From: VBDM01 sp049802235
GTDB lineage: Bacteria; Pseudomonadota; Gammaproteobacteria; Burkholderiales; SG8-39
NCBI GenBank assembly: GCA_049802235.1
Contig: JBARMB010000105.1
Location: 1-64,000 of the forward strand
Length of the DNA: 64,000 nucleotides
Direction: 5' to 3'
Every line of letters begins with the position of its first letter. Position 1 is the stretch's first letter. Position numbers and translations under genes: made by a program. Under the pieces are notes generated by a model. That model was given only the letters and a program-made list of their open reading frames with translations. It was not told the origin of the DNA and made no database searches. This document shows, in pieces, positions 33,940-42,722 of this stretch.

Positions 33940-36411
33940 GTGATCGATCCGCGCACTTACCCGTTGCAGCGTCATCTTGCGGCCCTGCTTTGGATCGCGC
34001 CGGCGCTGGCGGCCGTCTGGGCAATGCCCGCCGAGGCGCCTTACGCGCACATGCTGTTTGACGGCGGCGACGAGGTATTCCTGCACAACCAGTGCATTCT
34101 GATCCTGATCCCGTATGTCGCCCTTTTCGTGCTCGCTCTGGGCGCGCTTCTGCTGCCCGATCCGCCGGACCACGCCGATTCCCGCCTGACGCCGCCCGAT
34201 TTCACCGTGGTCCAGTTCTTCGGCGGCGCCGGCCTGCTGGCGATTCTCGGTGTCGCGCTCGGCGCGGCGAATCTGCTGTTCGCGTGGATCACGATCCCGA
34301 TCTTCGCGATCGTGCTGTATCTCCACCTGTTGAAGTCACCGGCCCCACTGGGTCGTTTTTTTGCCTGGATCGGGGCGGCCGATCTGCGCCGAGACTGGAA
34401 AATGTTCCCCGTCGGTCTCCTGTGCCGAATCTCGGTCTGCTTGCTGGTGCTGCTGATCATCGCCGAGAAGGCGATCGTCATCAACCTCAACCAGTACGAC
34501 GCGGTACAGCTTTATTTCCCGTATGTGGCCGAAGTGCGTCGGTTGCATGGTATCTGGCTGGATCCCGCGCGCGCGATCATCTTCAGCTTTTTTGTCGGGC
34601 GCGGCCACGGCGCCCCCTTGTTTTTCGCCAGCTTCACCGATCAATTCTTCATCCAGGTCGTTTCGATCGTTTTCTTCATGGCCATTGCGTTGGTCGCCCG
34701 CCGCGTCGTGTCCGTGATTGTCCCGGGAAATGCAGGCTCCGCTCCGTGGGCGGCGGCGCGCGCCGTCTTTCCCGACTGCGCGATGCTGTTTGCATTGAGT
34801 TCGCCGCTGTTGCAAGTCGACAGTGGAAAATTCCACTTCGAGACCGGCGCGTTCCTGATGTTCCTGTCCTGGGCAAGCCTGCTTTTTGTGTTCGCCGATG
34901 ACCGACAGGCAAAATGGTTGGGATGGATGCTGCTCCCGGCCGTGCTTGCCTTGCCGATCGCGATTCCCCAGACCCAGGCCGTGGTGACCCTGATCCTCGC
35001 CTTTGCCGCCGCGGTGAGCTACTGGACGGGAAAGAAGCAGTTCGTTCGGATCCCCGTTCTTCTGATTCTGGCGGGGTGCGTGGTGACGGCACTGTCGCTC
35101 CTCGTCAATCAACTCTACATCGGCCTCGCGGAGATCAATCCTTACCAGCTCTTTGTGAATTTCATGGACTTGGAGCGGTTCCGAAGATGGTCCAGTCCGG
35201 AGCTGCTCATATACGTGAGCAATGCCCAGGGATTTCAGTATCTGAACGATATTCCTACGTTGCTTGAAAGTTTCCTGGCCTCTTTCAGGAAGCTCGCCGA
35301 GGCTGGTCATATCGATATTCTCCGCGCGGAATTTTCCGTTACGACAGTCGCCGTCGTGATCCTCGCATTGCTGGCATCTCTGGCATTTGTCTTGCGCGGG
35401 CGCTCGCGGCGCGAGCGGGGCACCGGTTCCGCGCGCCTGCTGGATGAAAGCGTGGATGCGTTTGTCGTCGCGTTCTTTGCGATGTATATGCTGGCCTCGT
35501 TGCTGGTATCACTGAGCGGCCACGGCAGCCTGCAGCGCCTGATGTCCTACCTTGATGCCTACGCGGCGATTTTTTGCCTCACCGCCTTCGTGCTCTGCGG
35601 CGCAGCTCACGGCCGGCTGGTTCGAGGTACTGGATTGGGTGCGGGCGGGGAAGCGGCACCGCTTCCGAGCGGCGGAGCGTGGGCGGCATTGAGCAGGATC
35701 GGGCCCCGCTGCGGAATCGCCGCAATCAGGGTCATTTGCTTGGCTACCTTGGTATTCACGACATTCAATGTACGCACCAAAGACGTGGGAGCGTATGAAC
35801 GCGCGGACACCACAGCCAACGCGGTTCGCTATGTTATGGGGGCGAAGGATTTGATCAGTGTTAGTGACGGAGGGCCTTGGCCCCAACCCGCTGCGCGCCG
35901 GTACGGGTTTTGTGCAACGATAGGCAAAATAATCCCGCCTGGAAAAAAGGTTCTACCGCTCAACTCGGGCTTTACCGTCGTGCCGGCATGTTCGAATTCG
36001 CCTTTGCTGCCGTGGGGAGAGGTGCAGGATACACTGCACTATGCGTTTGCCCGGCAATTCGGGGAAGTGGTCCTCGGCGCGCCAGCGCATTCCTACGCTA
36101 TCTTGCGGGCCCATGACGTTGATTACTTCCTGGTTGAAAAACCCAATGCGTATTTTTGGGGCCCGGGCGTTAGCGAGAATTTCAGCCCTGAGAACCTGGC
36201 GGCAAACTTTGACGTGTTTTATGAGGACGCTGACTTATATATCTTTACGTGGCGCGGCAAAGGGGTCAGGCCGGTAACGGGGAAAATCGCTGACGCGATA
36301 CGTAAGCTCCACGAAGTGGAACGCAAGGCGGCGCCGCAATATTACGAGGGTCTGCGTGCATTGCGGGACAGCGTCGGGAACGCGGCGAACAGTCAAAAAA
36401 CAGTTCGTTGA
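33940..36411 (+). CDS. Large polytopic membrane protein, GT-C-like (paralog B of three)
   Basis: 823 residues and clearly paralogous to the genes on either side. AEAPYAHMLF-GG and FAWITIPIF are followed by the loop DAVQLYFPY (D187 to Y195), then LHGIWLDPA and VGRGHG. The tail has a cysteine block VVPACSNSP, FWGPG (W740) and PENL, then IFTWRGKG. It is shorter than paralog A in the middle membrane region. The GTG start has GAGG 6-9 bases ahead. The stop overlaps the start of paralog C by one base, so B and C are translationally coupled. No known family assigned; probably acts on periplasmic lipid-linked glycan. Confidence 0.8.
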   Translation: MIDPRTYPLQRHLAALLWIAPALAAVWAMPAEAPYAHMLFDGGDEVFLHNQCILILIPYVALFVLALGALLLPDPPDHADSRLTPPDFTVVQFFGGAGLLAILGVALGAANLLFAWITIPIFAIVLYLHLLKSPAPLGRFFAWIGAADLRRDWKMFPVGLLCRISVCLLVLLIIAEKAIVINLNQYDAVQLYFPYVAEVRRLHGIWLDPARAIIFSFFVGRGHGAPLFFASFTDQFFIQVVSIVFFMAIALVARRVVSVIVPGNAGSAPWAAARAVFPDCAMLFALSSPLLQVDSGKFHFETGAFLMFLSWASLLFVFADDRQAKWLGWMLLPAVLALPIAIPQTQAVVTLILAFAAAVSYWTGKKQFVRIPVLLILAGCVVTALSLLVNQLYIGLAEINPYQLFVNFMDLERFRRWSSPELLIYVSNAQGFQYLNDIPTLLESFLASFRKLAEAGHIDILRAEFSVTTVAVVILALLASLAFVLRGRSRRERGTGSARLLDESVDAFVVAFFAMYMLASLLVSLSGHGSLQRLMSYLDAYAAIFCLTAFVLCGAAHGRLVRGTGLGAGGEAAPLPSGGAWAALSRIGPRCGIAAIRVICLATLVFTTFNVRTKDVGAYERADTTANAVRYVMGAKDLISVSDGGPWPQPAARRYGFCATIGKIIPPGKKVLPLNSGFTVVPACSNSPLLPWGEVQDTLHYAFARQFGEVVLGAPAHSYAILRAHDVDYFLVEKPNAYFWGPGVSENFSPENLAANFDVFYEDADLYIFTWRGKGVRPVTGKIADAIRKLHEVERKAAPQYYEGLRALRDSVGNAANSQKTVR

Positions 36412-39041
36412 TGAACAGCAATCACAACAATAGCTTGACCGTTTCTGCAGCGAGCGGAGCGCGGCGGCACTGGATCGCGCTCGCGTTGACCGCGCCCGCG
36501 GCCGCCGCGGCGCTGGCGTTGCAGGCAGAGGTGCCCTTCCGCGCCATGCTGTTCGAGGGCGGTGCACGGGTATTTGTCGGCAACTTGAGCGAGGCGGTGC
36601 TGTTTCCCTACGTGGCCGTAATCATGCTGGCGCTGGGGACACTGTTCCTGCCGCGTCCGGTTCGCGCGGACGACAACCGCGTGGCCGAACTCGACGTTCA
36701 ACTGGTCCGGTTTTTCTCCGGCGCCGCACTGCTCGTGCTCCTGGGATTCGGCCTGGGCTTGGCACGCCTGCTCTATCCTTGGGTCACCATTCCGATATTC
36801 TGCGGCATCCTGTACGTCTATTTCTTGTGGAATCCTGATTTTGTCCGCCATGCAGTGGCTTGGATTTTCGCCCGAGATGAATCAATTGCCCATGCCGACG
36901 GGCGGGACCCCTTTGCCCAGGATGTCTCGGCGTTGCTGCGACTCGCGATGCTGTTGGTCGTGCTTTTCCTGCTTTTGGTGAAAGGCATCTTCCTTCAGCT
37001 TTTTATTTCGGACGATATCCAGCTGTATTACCCGTATCTGGCAGAGATAAGGCTTCAGCACGGCATCTGGCTGGACCCAGCCCATCCCGTGTATTCGAGT
37101 TTCCTCATCGGCCGCGGCAACGGCGCCCACCTGTTCTTCGCCAGCTTCACCAACCAGTTTTTCGGGCAGGTACTCTCGATTGTCTATCTGGTGGCCATCG
37201 CGCTGGTCATGCATCGCGCGGTGTCCCTGATGGTGCCAGCCGATTCCGACTCGGCGCTGTGGCGCACCGCGCGGGAAATCCTGCCGGATTGCGCCATGCT
37301 GCTCGCCCTGGTCTCGCCGATTCTGTCGATCGACGTGGCCAAGTATCACCTCCAGACGAGCGCCTTTGTCACATTCCTGAGCTGGAGCAGCCTGCTCTTC
37401 CTGTTGACCGGGCCGGCGCAGGCAAGGTGGCTGTTTCGCATGCTGCTGCCGGTGGCGATTGCCATTCCGATCATGTTGCCGCAGTACCAGGCGATGGCCA
37501 CGGTTAGCCTCGCCATCGCGGCGATCGCAGTCCATCTCGTCCGCGGCAAGGCGGCTGCGCGGCATTGCCTGATTCTGCTCGGGGCGGGGCTGCTCGCCAT
37601 GAGCGGTTCGCTTCTCTTCAACCAGTTTTACATTGGCGTGGCGGAATTGAATCCGGCTTCGCTGTTCCTGAAGTTCGGCACTCCCGAACGGCTGCGGCAG
37701 TGGACCAGCCCGGAACTGTTTCAATACCTGAACCTGACACAGGACGTGAGCGGATTTTTCGCGCTCTGGTCCGGCAGATACGCTCCTTCAACGGCAAGGC
37801 TGGTGATCGTCGAGCTGCTGGACATCGTGTCCTTTACCTATTTTATTTTTTTTGCGATCAGGCGAATCGACGATGGTATCCGGTCGGGGGGTTTCCTCGA
37901 CCGCATGCCGCCGCCGGTGAGTGTTTTCCTTGGAGCCTTCATCTTCAATTATCTGGTGTGGACGACAGTTTCAGGCGTGACCAACCATCCGAGCGCGGTC
38001 CGTCTGCTGCAATATGTGGGTGCCTACGCTCCCACGGTAAAAATTGCGGTGGCGATTTTCATCGCAGCTCTCCTGCTGCCCGGCAGCAAAGCGGCCACGG
38101 CGAGCGGCAACACGCCGACGCCCCGGAGCACACTATCGCTGGTGCTGGTCAGCCTTGCGTGTTCGCTCGTCGCAGTACAAACCGTGATATTCGGGTTTGG
38201 CAATTCGTTCTTATACGGATACCGGATTTCCCTCGGCTTGGTGATATTGGCGATCGCCATGCCGGTGATCGCGCACCGGTTGCGGCCCTGGCAGGAATCA
38301 CCGATCATCGCTTCACTGCTTGCGATGATCTCAAGATTTCTGGCAAGCCGGGCAGGCTTGTCGATTCTTGTCCTCCTGTTTGCGGTGGCGACGCTGAAGG
38401 ACGGACTCGGTGACCTTCGGGAATATGAGGCTTCCGTCAGCCAGTCATTGGGAAGTCCGCTCGGCATGGGTGCGGCGAGCTATTTTGCCGGGAAGGAAGG
38501 CCTGAGTGCATCGATTTCCAAGGGAGACTTTAATTTCAAGCGCTGCCTGGAGATCGGTGAAGCGGTTCCCGGGGATGCGAAGGTGCTGCCGCTCAATGCC
38601 AACTACAATATCGTTCCCTGCCAGAATTCACCGCTGTTGCCGCGCAACAAGATCGTGCATCATTACGAATCGGTTCTAGCGCCTTATTTCGTTGACGTCG
38701 CATATGGTGGGGAAGAGCGCGCCGCCGAAATAATGCGCAAGCTCGGAATTAATTTTTTCTACGTGCAGAAGAGCGATACCGATTTCTTCGGCCCCGGTTT
38801 CGGAGAGCTCTTCAGCTGGGACAACCTTGTGCGGCGCTTCGACGTCTATCGGGAAACCGGCGATTTCCTTATCCTGACCTGGCGGGGGCAGGGAACTGCG
38901 CCGGTGTCGCCGGAGACGGCCAGCGCTATTGAGTGGCTGAGGGAAGAAGGCTGTGATCATCCCCCTCATGATCCATTGATCGACAATTGCGCCGCGTACT
39001 ACAAACTCAAGAAGCGGCTGGGACAACAGGGAGTGAAATGA
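36411..39041 (+). CDS. Large polytopic membrane protein, GT-C-like (paralog C of three)
   Basis: 876 residues from ATG 36411 (a TTG directly before it is a weaker choice). Motifs correspond one for one with A and B: AEVPFRAMLF-GG, YPWVTIPIF, the loop DDIQLYYPY (D201 to Y209), HGIWLDPAHPV, LIGRGNG, FASFTNQF, IVPCQNSP and FFGPG (F793). The FWGPG tryptophan is phenylalanine here. It is closest to A by eye (LIGRGNG, ASFTNQF and HHYESV are shared). The tail ILTWRGQG also matches. Same inferred role; the three copies may act at successive glycosylation steps or on different acceptors. Confidence 0.8.
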   Translation: MNSNHNNSLTVSAASGARRHWIALALTAPAAAAALALQAEVPFRAMLFEGGARVFVGNLSEAVLFPYVAVIMLALGTLFLPRPVRADDNRVAELDVQLVRFFSGAALLVLLGFGLGLARLLYPWVTIPIFCGILYVYFLWNPDFVRHAVAWIFARDESIAHADGRDPFAQDVSALLRLAMLLVVLFLLLVKGIFLQLFISDDIQLYYPYLAEIRLQHGIWLDPAHPVYSSFLIGRGNGAHLFFASFTNQFFGQVLSIVYLVAIALVMHRAVSLMVPADSDSALWRTAREILPDCAMLLALVSPILSIDVAKYHLQTSAFVTFLSWSSLLFLLTGPAQARWLFRMLLPVAIAIPIMLPQYQAMATVSLAIAAIAVHLVRGKAAARHCLILLGAGLLAMSGSLLFNQFYIGVAELNPASLFLKFGTPERLRQWTSPELFQYLNLTQDVSGFFALWSGRYAPSTARLVIVELLDIVSFTYFIFFAIRRIDDGIRSGGFLDRMPPPVSVFLGAFIFNYLVWTTVSGVTNHPSAVRLLQYVGAYAPTVKIAVAIFIAALLLPGSKAATASGNTPTPRSTLSLVLVSLACSLVAVQTVIFGFGNSFLYGYRISLGLVILAIAMPVIAHRLRPWQESPIIASLLAMISRFLASRAGLSILVLLFAVATLKDGLGDLREYEASVSQSLGSPLGMGAASYFAGKEGLSASISKGDFNFKRCLEIGEAVPGDAKVLPLNANYNIVPCQNSPLLPRNKIVHHYESVLAPYFVDVAYGGEERAAEIMRKLGINFFYVQKSDTDFFGPGFGELFSWDNLVRRFDVYRETGDFLILTWRGQGTAPVSPETASAIEWLREEGCDHPPHDPLIDNCAAYYKLKKRLGQQGVK

Positions 39042-39089
39042 AATGGCGGTGATATTGCAGGCGTTTGAAGCAACGTCAAGGAAGATATC

Positions 39090-40979
39090 TTGCTGATACG
39101 AGCGATATGCCGGCTTGCGAACAGGTTCGGCCTCTTGCCGCAAGCTGATTCACTGCGGCCGTTCTGGAACGTATATAGAAATATTCTGGCGCTGCTCGGC
39201 CTGTTCACGGTGGGCGTCCTGCTCATCGGCATGCTCTGGTCCTACGTACGGGCAGTGATGGCGTTTCCCGCCTTTGTACCCTGGAGTAACGTTGAAGAAT
39301 GGACCTACAGCTACACATCCGCGCACAATTATTTGACTTACGGGTTTCTGAATTCCGGGCTGCTCCAGGACACCAGCGGCAGCCCGTTTGCCGCCGATCA
39401 TCCTTACCTATACACCCACATGCCGGCGGGGCCCGATCTGCTGATGGCCCTCATCCTCAAGTTCACTCATGACAATTACTTTTCTCTGCGGTTGATACTG
39501 GCGGGGTTTTTTGTCCTGGGCATCTGGTATTACTACCGTTTTGCCAAGCTGATCCTCGACCGGTTCGACCTACCGGGCGCAGGCTTTGTTGTAGTGTTTG
39601 CAGGGCCCTACGCTTGGCATAACATAATAGAAAGGTCGGTTTATTCCCTCTACCCGCTGCTCGCGTTTGCGCCTTACATCGCGCTGGATCATTTTTACCG
39701 CAGCGGAAAGCGCCGCTATCTTTTTCTTCTCGCCGCGCTGGTTTTTCTCTCTTCCATCTACATCGAGTATTCGCTGCTGACTGCGGTCGCGGTCTGCTGG
39801 ATCGGGCTCTATCTAACCAGGCTCGTGAAGATCGAGCGCAAGCACCTGTTCCTGGTGCTCGGCGTGATCGCCTTTGGCATCGGCCTGCACCTGCTGCAGA
39901 ATTTTCTGTTTCTCGGCCCGGAAACATTTTTCAAGGACGTGATCTACAGCCTCGGCAACCGGACCGTTGGATTTCCGAGCCAGGAGCATCTGGAAGCGTT
40001 CTATCAGAGCGTGGGCATTTTGCATCATGGCTCCAAGCCGGTGCGTCCGCAGGTGTTCATCAATCAGGTCATCTCCAATCTTTACACTCCTCTGTGGCGG
40101 CCTTGTCTTGTCATTGCGGGTCTTTCGGTGTTCCTGTCCGCCACCATCCGCGCATATAGACCCGGGAGAATATTGCTCTCTCTTGGCCCGGACGCGGTCG
40201 AGCTGCTTCGCGCCATGTTCTTCCTGCCGCTCTGGGCGGCGGCGACCATTGTCGCACCGATCGTGCTGTTTCCGGCCTACAGCCAGGATGTGAGCCTTAA
40301 CTGGTCGCGCGCCAATTACTATTACCTTGCGGTCGCCCAATATGCACTCGCGGCATTCGGCCTGAAGCAGATTTACATGGCCAGCCCGCTTTACCTGAAG
40401 ATGCGGGGGAAAGTTGCGATGATTCCCCTCTGGGGATCCCGGTCAGCTCAAGGTACGCGCGAACCGCGAGTCGGGCAGTTGGCGAAATATGTAATCTGGG
40501 TCGGCATGGTTTGGTTAAGCCTGCAATTGACGTGGCAGGTTGCAAGTTCCACGGGTCAGGACTATCGGATAGTGCTGAAGGCCAACCTCGGCAGCAATCC
40601 CAATCTTGAGCTCGAGGACCTGAAGCAATTTTCCGGCGAGCTCTACGCCACCAACGTCAATACCCCGGTGGTGGGCTTTTTTGTCAACGCGCCGGGGTTT
40701 GGGGTTTGTGACGATGAGACGATCACGCCGGACGGTTCGGTGGACACGAGCAACTGCCAGATTGCGATGATGCGCCGGCGCGACGTTTATGCCCAGCAGG
40801 CGCCGAGATATTTCTTCCTGTTCGACCGGGAAAAATTCACCCCGGGCTTCGCCAAGACGGAAATGATCAGCGGCTCCGGTTACGCGCGGCTGGAACAACG
40901 GCTGACCGCGAATTTTGCCCAAGTCCACAAGAACGATCTTTTCCGCGTCTTCGACCTGCAGCGGCGGGCGAAGGACTGA
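39090..40979 (+). CDS. Polytopic membrane protein, GT-C-like (distinct from the tandem trio)
   Basis: 629 residues with an N-terminal membrane anchor and about ten more helices. The first large loop (WSNVEEWTYSYTSAHNYLTY, then HPYLYTHMPAGPDLL) has the acidic and H-P-x-x-Y/H-x-P pattern often seen in PMT/GT-C transferases. A C-terminal periplasmic domain with two cysteines (FGVCDDE and TSNCQI) follows the last helix. It does not carry the trio's FWGPG tail. The TTG start has AAGGAAG 7 bases ahead. It lies 48 bases after paralog C and in the same transcription unit. Function inferred only. Confidence 0.72.
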   Translation: MLIRAICRLANRFGLLPQADSLRPFWNVYRNILALLGLFTVGVLLIGMLWSYVRAVMAFPAFVPWSNVEEWTYSYTSAHNYLTYGFLNSGLLQDTSGSPFAADHPYLYTHMPAGPDLLMALILKFTHDNYFSLRLILAGFFVLGIWYYYRFAKLILDRFDLPGAGFVVVFAGPYAWHNIIERSVYSLYPLLAFAPYIALDHFYRSGKRRYLFLLAALVFLSSIYIEYSLLTAVAVCWIGLYLTRLVKIERKHLFLVLGVIAFGIGLHLLQNFLFLGPETFFKDVIYSLGNRTVGFPSQEHLEAFYQSVGILHHGSKPVRPQVFINQVISNLYTPLWRPCLVIAGLSVFLSATIRAYRPGRILLSLGPDAVELLRAMFFLPLWAAATIVAPIVLFPAYSQDVSLNWSRANYYYLAVAQYALAAFGLKQIYMASPLYLKMRGKVAMIPLWGSRSAQGTREPRVGQLAKYVIWVGMVWLSLQLTWQVASSTGQDYRIVLKANLGSNPNLELEDLKQFSGELYATNVNTPVVGFFVNAPGFGVCDDETITPDGSVDTSNCQIAMMRRRDVYAQQAPRYFFLFDREKFTPGFAKTEMISGSGYARLEQRLTANFAQVHKNDLFRVFDLQRRAKD

Positions 40980-41000
40980 GGCATTGCCATCCGGTTTCCA

Positions 41001-41999
41001 ATGTCATTGCCTGATGCCATGCGCTCCGGTCCGATGCGCTTCGGCCTGAAGCTGGCGGTCTCGGTCGCGCTGCTGTGGCTGATTGTCCAGAAGCTCGATC
41101 TCGCCGATTTGGCCGCAAAGGTGAAAACGGTTTCGCCGGGCGGCGCGCTGCTGGTGGTGGCGGCGTTGCTGATGCAGAGCGTGGTAGCCAGCCTGAGATG
41201 GGAGTGGATCATCCGCGTGATGGGCCACCATTTTCCGTTCGCGGCTGCGCTGAGGGCGTGGCTGATCGGCCAGTTTCTCGGCCAGGGGTTCCCCTCCACG
41301 ATCGGGCACGACGCCTACCGGGTGATGAGCCTGCGCGGCAGCGGCATTCCCGCCACCGCCGCCTTCGAGATCATTGTCCTGGATCGCCTGACGGGCGTCG
41401 TCGCCCTGGTGCTGCTCGCGGCGGCGACCCTGCCCCTCCTCTTTCATCTTGCGTCGGACACCGCGCCGCTGTTCCCGCTCGTGCTGCTGATTGGCGGGGG
41501 AATGCTGGCGACCGTTCTGCTGCTCGGACCCTTTTCGCTGCCGGGCCTGCTCGAGCGATATCCGCGCCTCACCATCGTGTCCCGCTTCCGCGCGAACCTG
41601 AGGCGCCTCGTCGCGACGCGGCACAGCGTGGCGTGGGTGCTGGTTCCGGCGCTGGCCGCGCATCTGCTCAGCGTGCTGGCCGCGTACGTCATCGCGCGCG
41701 ACGCCGGGACGCGCTTCGGCTTCGTGCAATGCCTCGCCATCATTCCTCCCGCGATCCTGGTGAGCCTGATCCCGCTGTCCATCGCCGGCTGGGGCATCCG
41801 CGAGGGCTCGGTCGTCGCCGCCGCGCTGCTGCTGGGAATCCCGGCGGCCGACGCCCTGCTGGTCTCTATCGTGCTGGGCCTGGGCTTTCTGGCGGTCGGC
41901 ATGATCGGCGGGCTCGTGTGGCTGATCGGCGGAGGCGTCCGCCCCGCGCCCGCCGGGGGCGACGCCGCCCGGCCTCGCGAGGCGTCGCAGGACGGATAG
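41001..41999 (+). CDS. Flippase-like membrane protein (UPF0104 / lysylphosphatidylglycerol synthase TM family)
   Basis: 332 residues, about eight membrane helices. It shows the family pattern: an N-terminal LKLAVSVALLWLIVQKLD, RWEWIIRVMGH, FLGQGFPSTIGHDAYRV, FEIIVLDRLTG and IPLSIAGWGIREGS. Family members are integral membrane proteins related to the MprF flippase domain and occur near polyprenyl-linked glycan genes, where a lipid-carrier transport role is suspected. It is not an aminoacyl transferase, as the synthase domain is absent. It sits between GT-C-like genes and a Nudix hydrolase. Confidence 0.85.
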   Translation: MSLPDAMRSGPMRFGLKLAVSVALLWLIVQKLDLADLAAKVKTVSPGGALLVVAALLMQSVVASLRWEWIIRVMGHHFPFAAALRAWLIGQFLGQGFPSTIGHDAYRVMSLRGSGIPATAAFEIIVLDRLTGVVALVLLAAATLPLLFHLASDTAPLFPLVLLIGGGMLATVLLLGPFSLPGLLERYPRLTIVSRFRANLRRLVATRHSVAWVLVPALAAHLLSVLAAYVIARDAGTRFGFVQCLAIIPPAILVSLIPLSIAGWGIREGSVVAAALLLGIPAADALLVSIVLGLGFLAVGMIGGLVWLIGGGVRPAPAGGDAARPREASQDG

Positions 42000-42029
42000 G
42001 ACGCGGGGCTTTTCAACCGGAGCCGATTC

Positions 42030-42722
42030 ATGTCGCAGTACGACGCCGACGATTGCCTTCAACGTTACTTCGCGCTCGCGCGGGCGCGGCCGGGCCTGTT
42101 CGCGAACCCGCCGGGCGACATCTACGAGATCCTGCTCGATCCTTCCCGCATCCGGCACGCCCGGGCGGAGGCGATGCGTTCGCGCGAAGCCGAAAGATTG
42201 CCCGTTGCCGATCTGCGCGTCGGCGTGCTCGCCGAAGATCCCTACGTGACCGTGCTGCGAGAGGCAGTGCGGTTTCCGGAAGGAAGCTACGGTCTGTACA
42301 ACAGGCTGATCCTCGCGCGCGGCGTCGTCGTGCTGCCGGTGCTGGACGGAAAGCTGGTGCTGATCAGGCGTTTTCGCCACGGCACCCGCTCCTGGCACCT
42401 GGAAGCGCCGCGCGGCACGGTCAGCAGCGACGAGCGCATCGAGGAAGACGCGCGCCGCGAGCTGATGGAAGAGATCGGCGCGCAGACGCTCGAGTTGCTC
42501 GACCTCGGCGAATTTCACCCGAGCGCCGGCGTGATCGCCGAGTGCATGAAGCTGTTTCTCGCCCGCATCGACGGCGTCGGCGCGTTGGAGAAGCACGAGG
42601 CGATCAGCGGCGTCGAGATCCTCGATCGGGCCGAAGCGGAGGCCCTGATCGCGAGGGGCGATGTCACCGACGGCCCGACGCTGGCGGCGTATCTGCGGGC
42701 AAAGTTGCGTGGCTACGTGTGA
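42030..42722 (+). CDS. Nudix hydrolase
   Basis: 230 residues with an intact Nudix box beginning at the G of GTVSSDE and ending RELMEEIGA (G-x5-E-x7-R-E-x-x-E-E-x-G). ADP-ribose pyrophosphatase-like features (EFHPSAGVIAECMKLFLA) surround it. It hydrolyses a nucleotide-linked substrate, perhaps an NDP-sugar, but the substrate is not readable. A soluble enzyme inside a run of membrane genes is notable. Its stop overlaps the next start by four bases (GTGA), so it belongs to the operon. The RBS GGAGCC lies about 6 bases before the ATG. Confidence 0.87.
   Translation: MSQYDADDCLQRYFALARARPGLFANPPGDIYEILLDPSRIRHARAEAMRSREAERLPVADLRVGVLAEDPYVTVLREAVRFPEGSYGLYNRLILARGVVVLPVLDGKLVLIRRFRHGTRSWHLEAPRGTVSSDERIEEDARRELMEEIGAQTLELLDLGEFHPSAGVIAECMKLFLARIDGVGALEKHEAISGVEILDRAEAEALIARGDVTDGPTLAAYLRAKLRGYV

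Noticed and set aside
41075..42718. N-terminal extension of the 564-aa membrane protein to 1112 codons
   Set aside because: The extra codons lie out of frame across the UPF0104 and Nudix genes; a GTG overlapping the Nudix stop gives the natural start.
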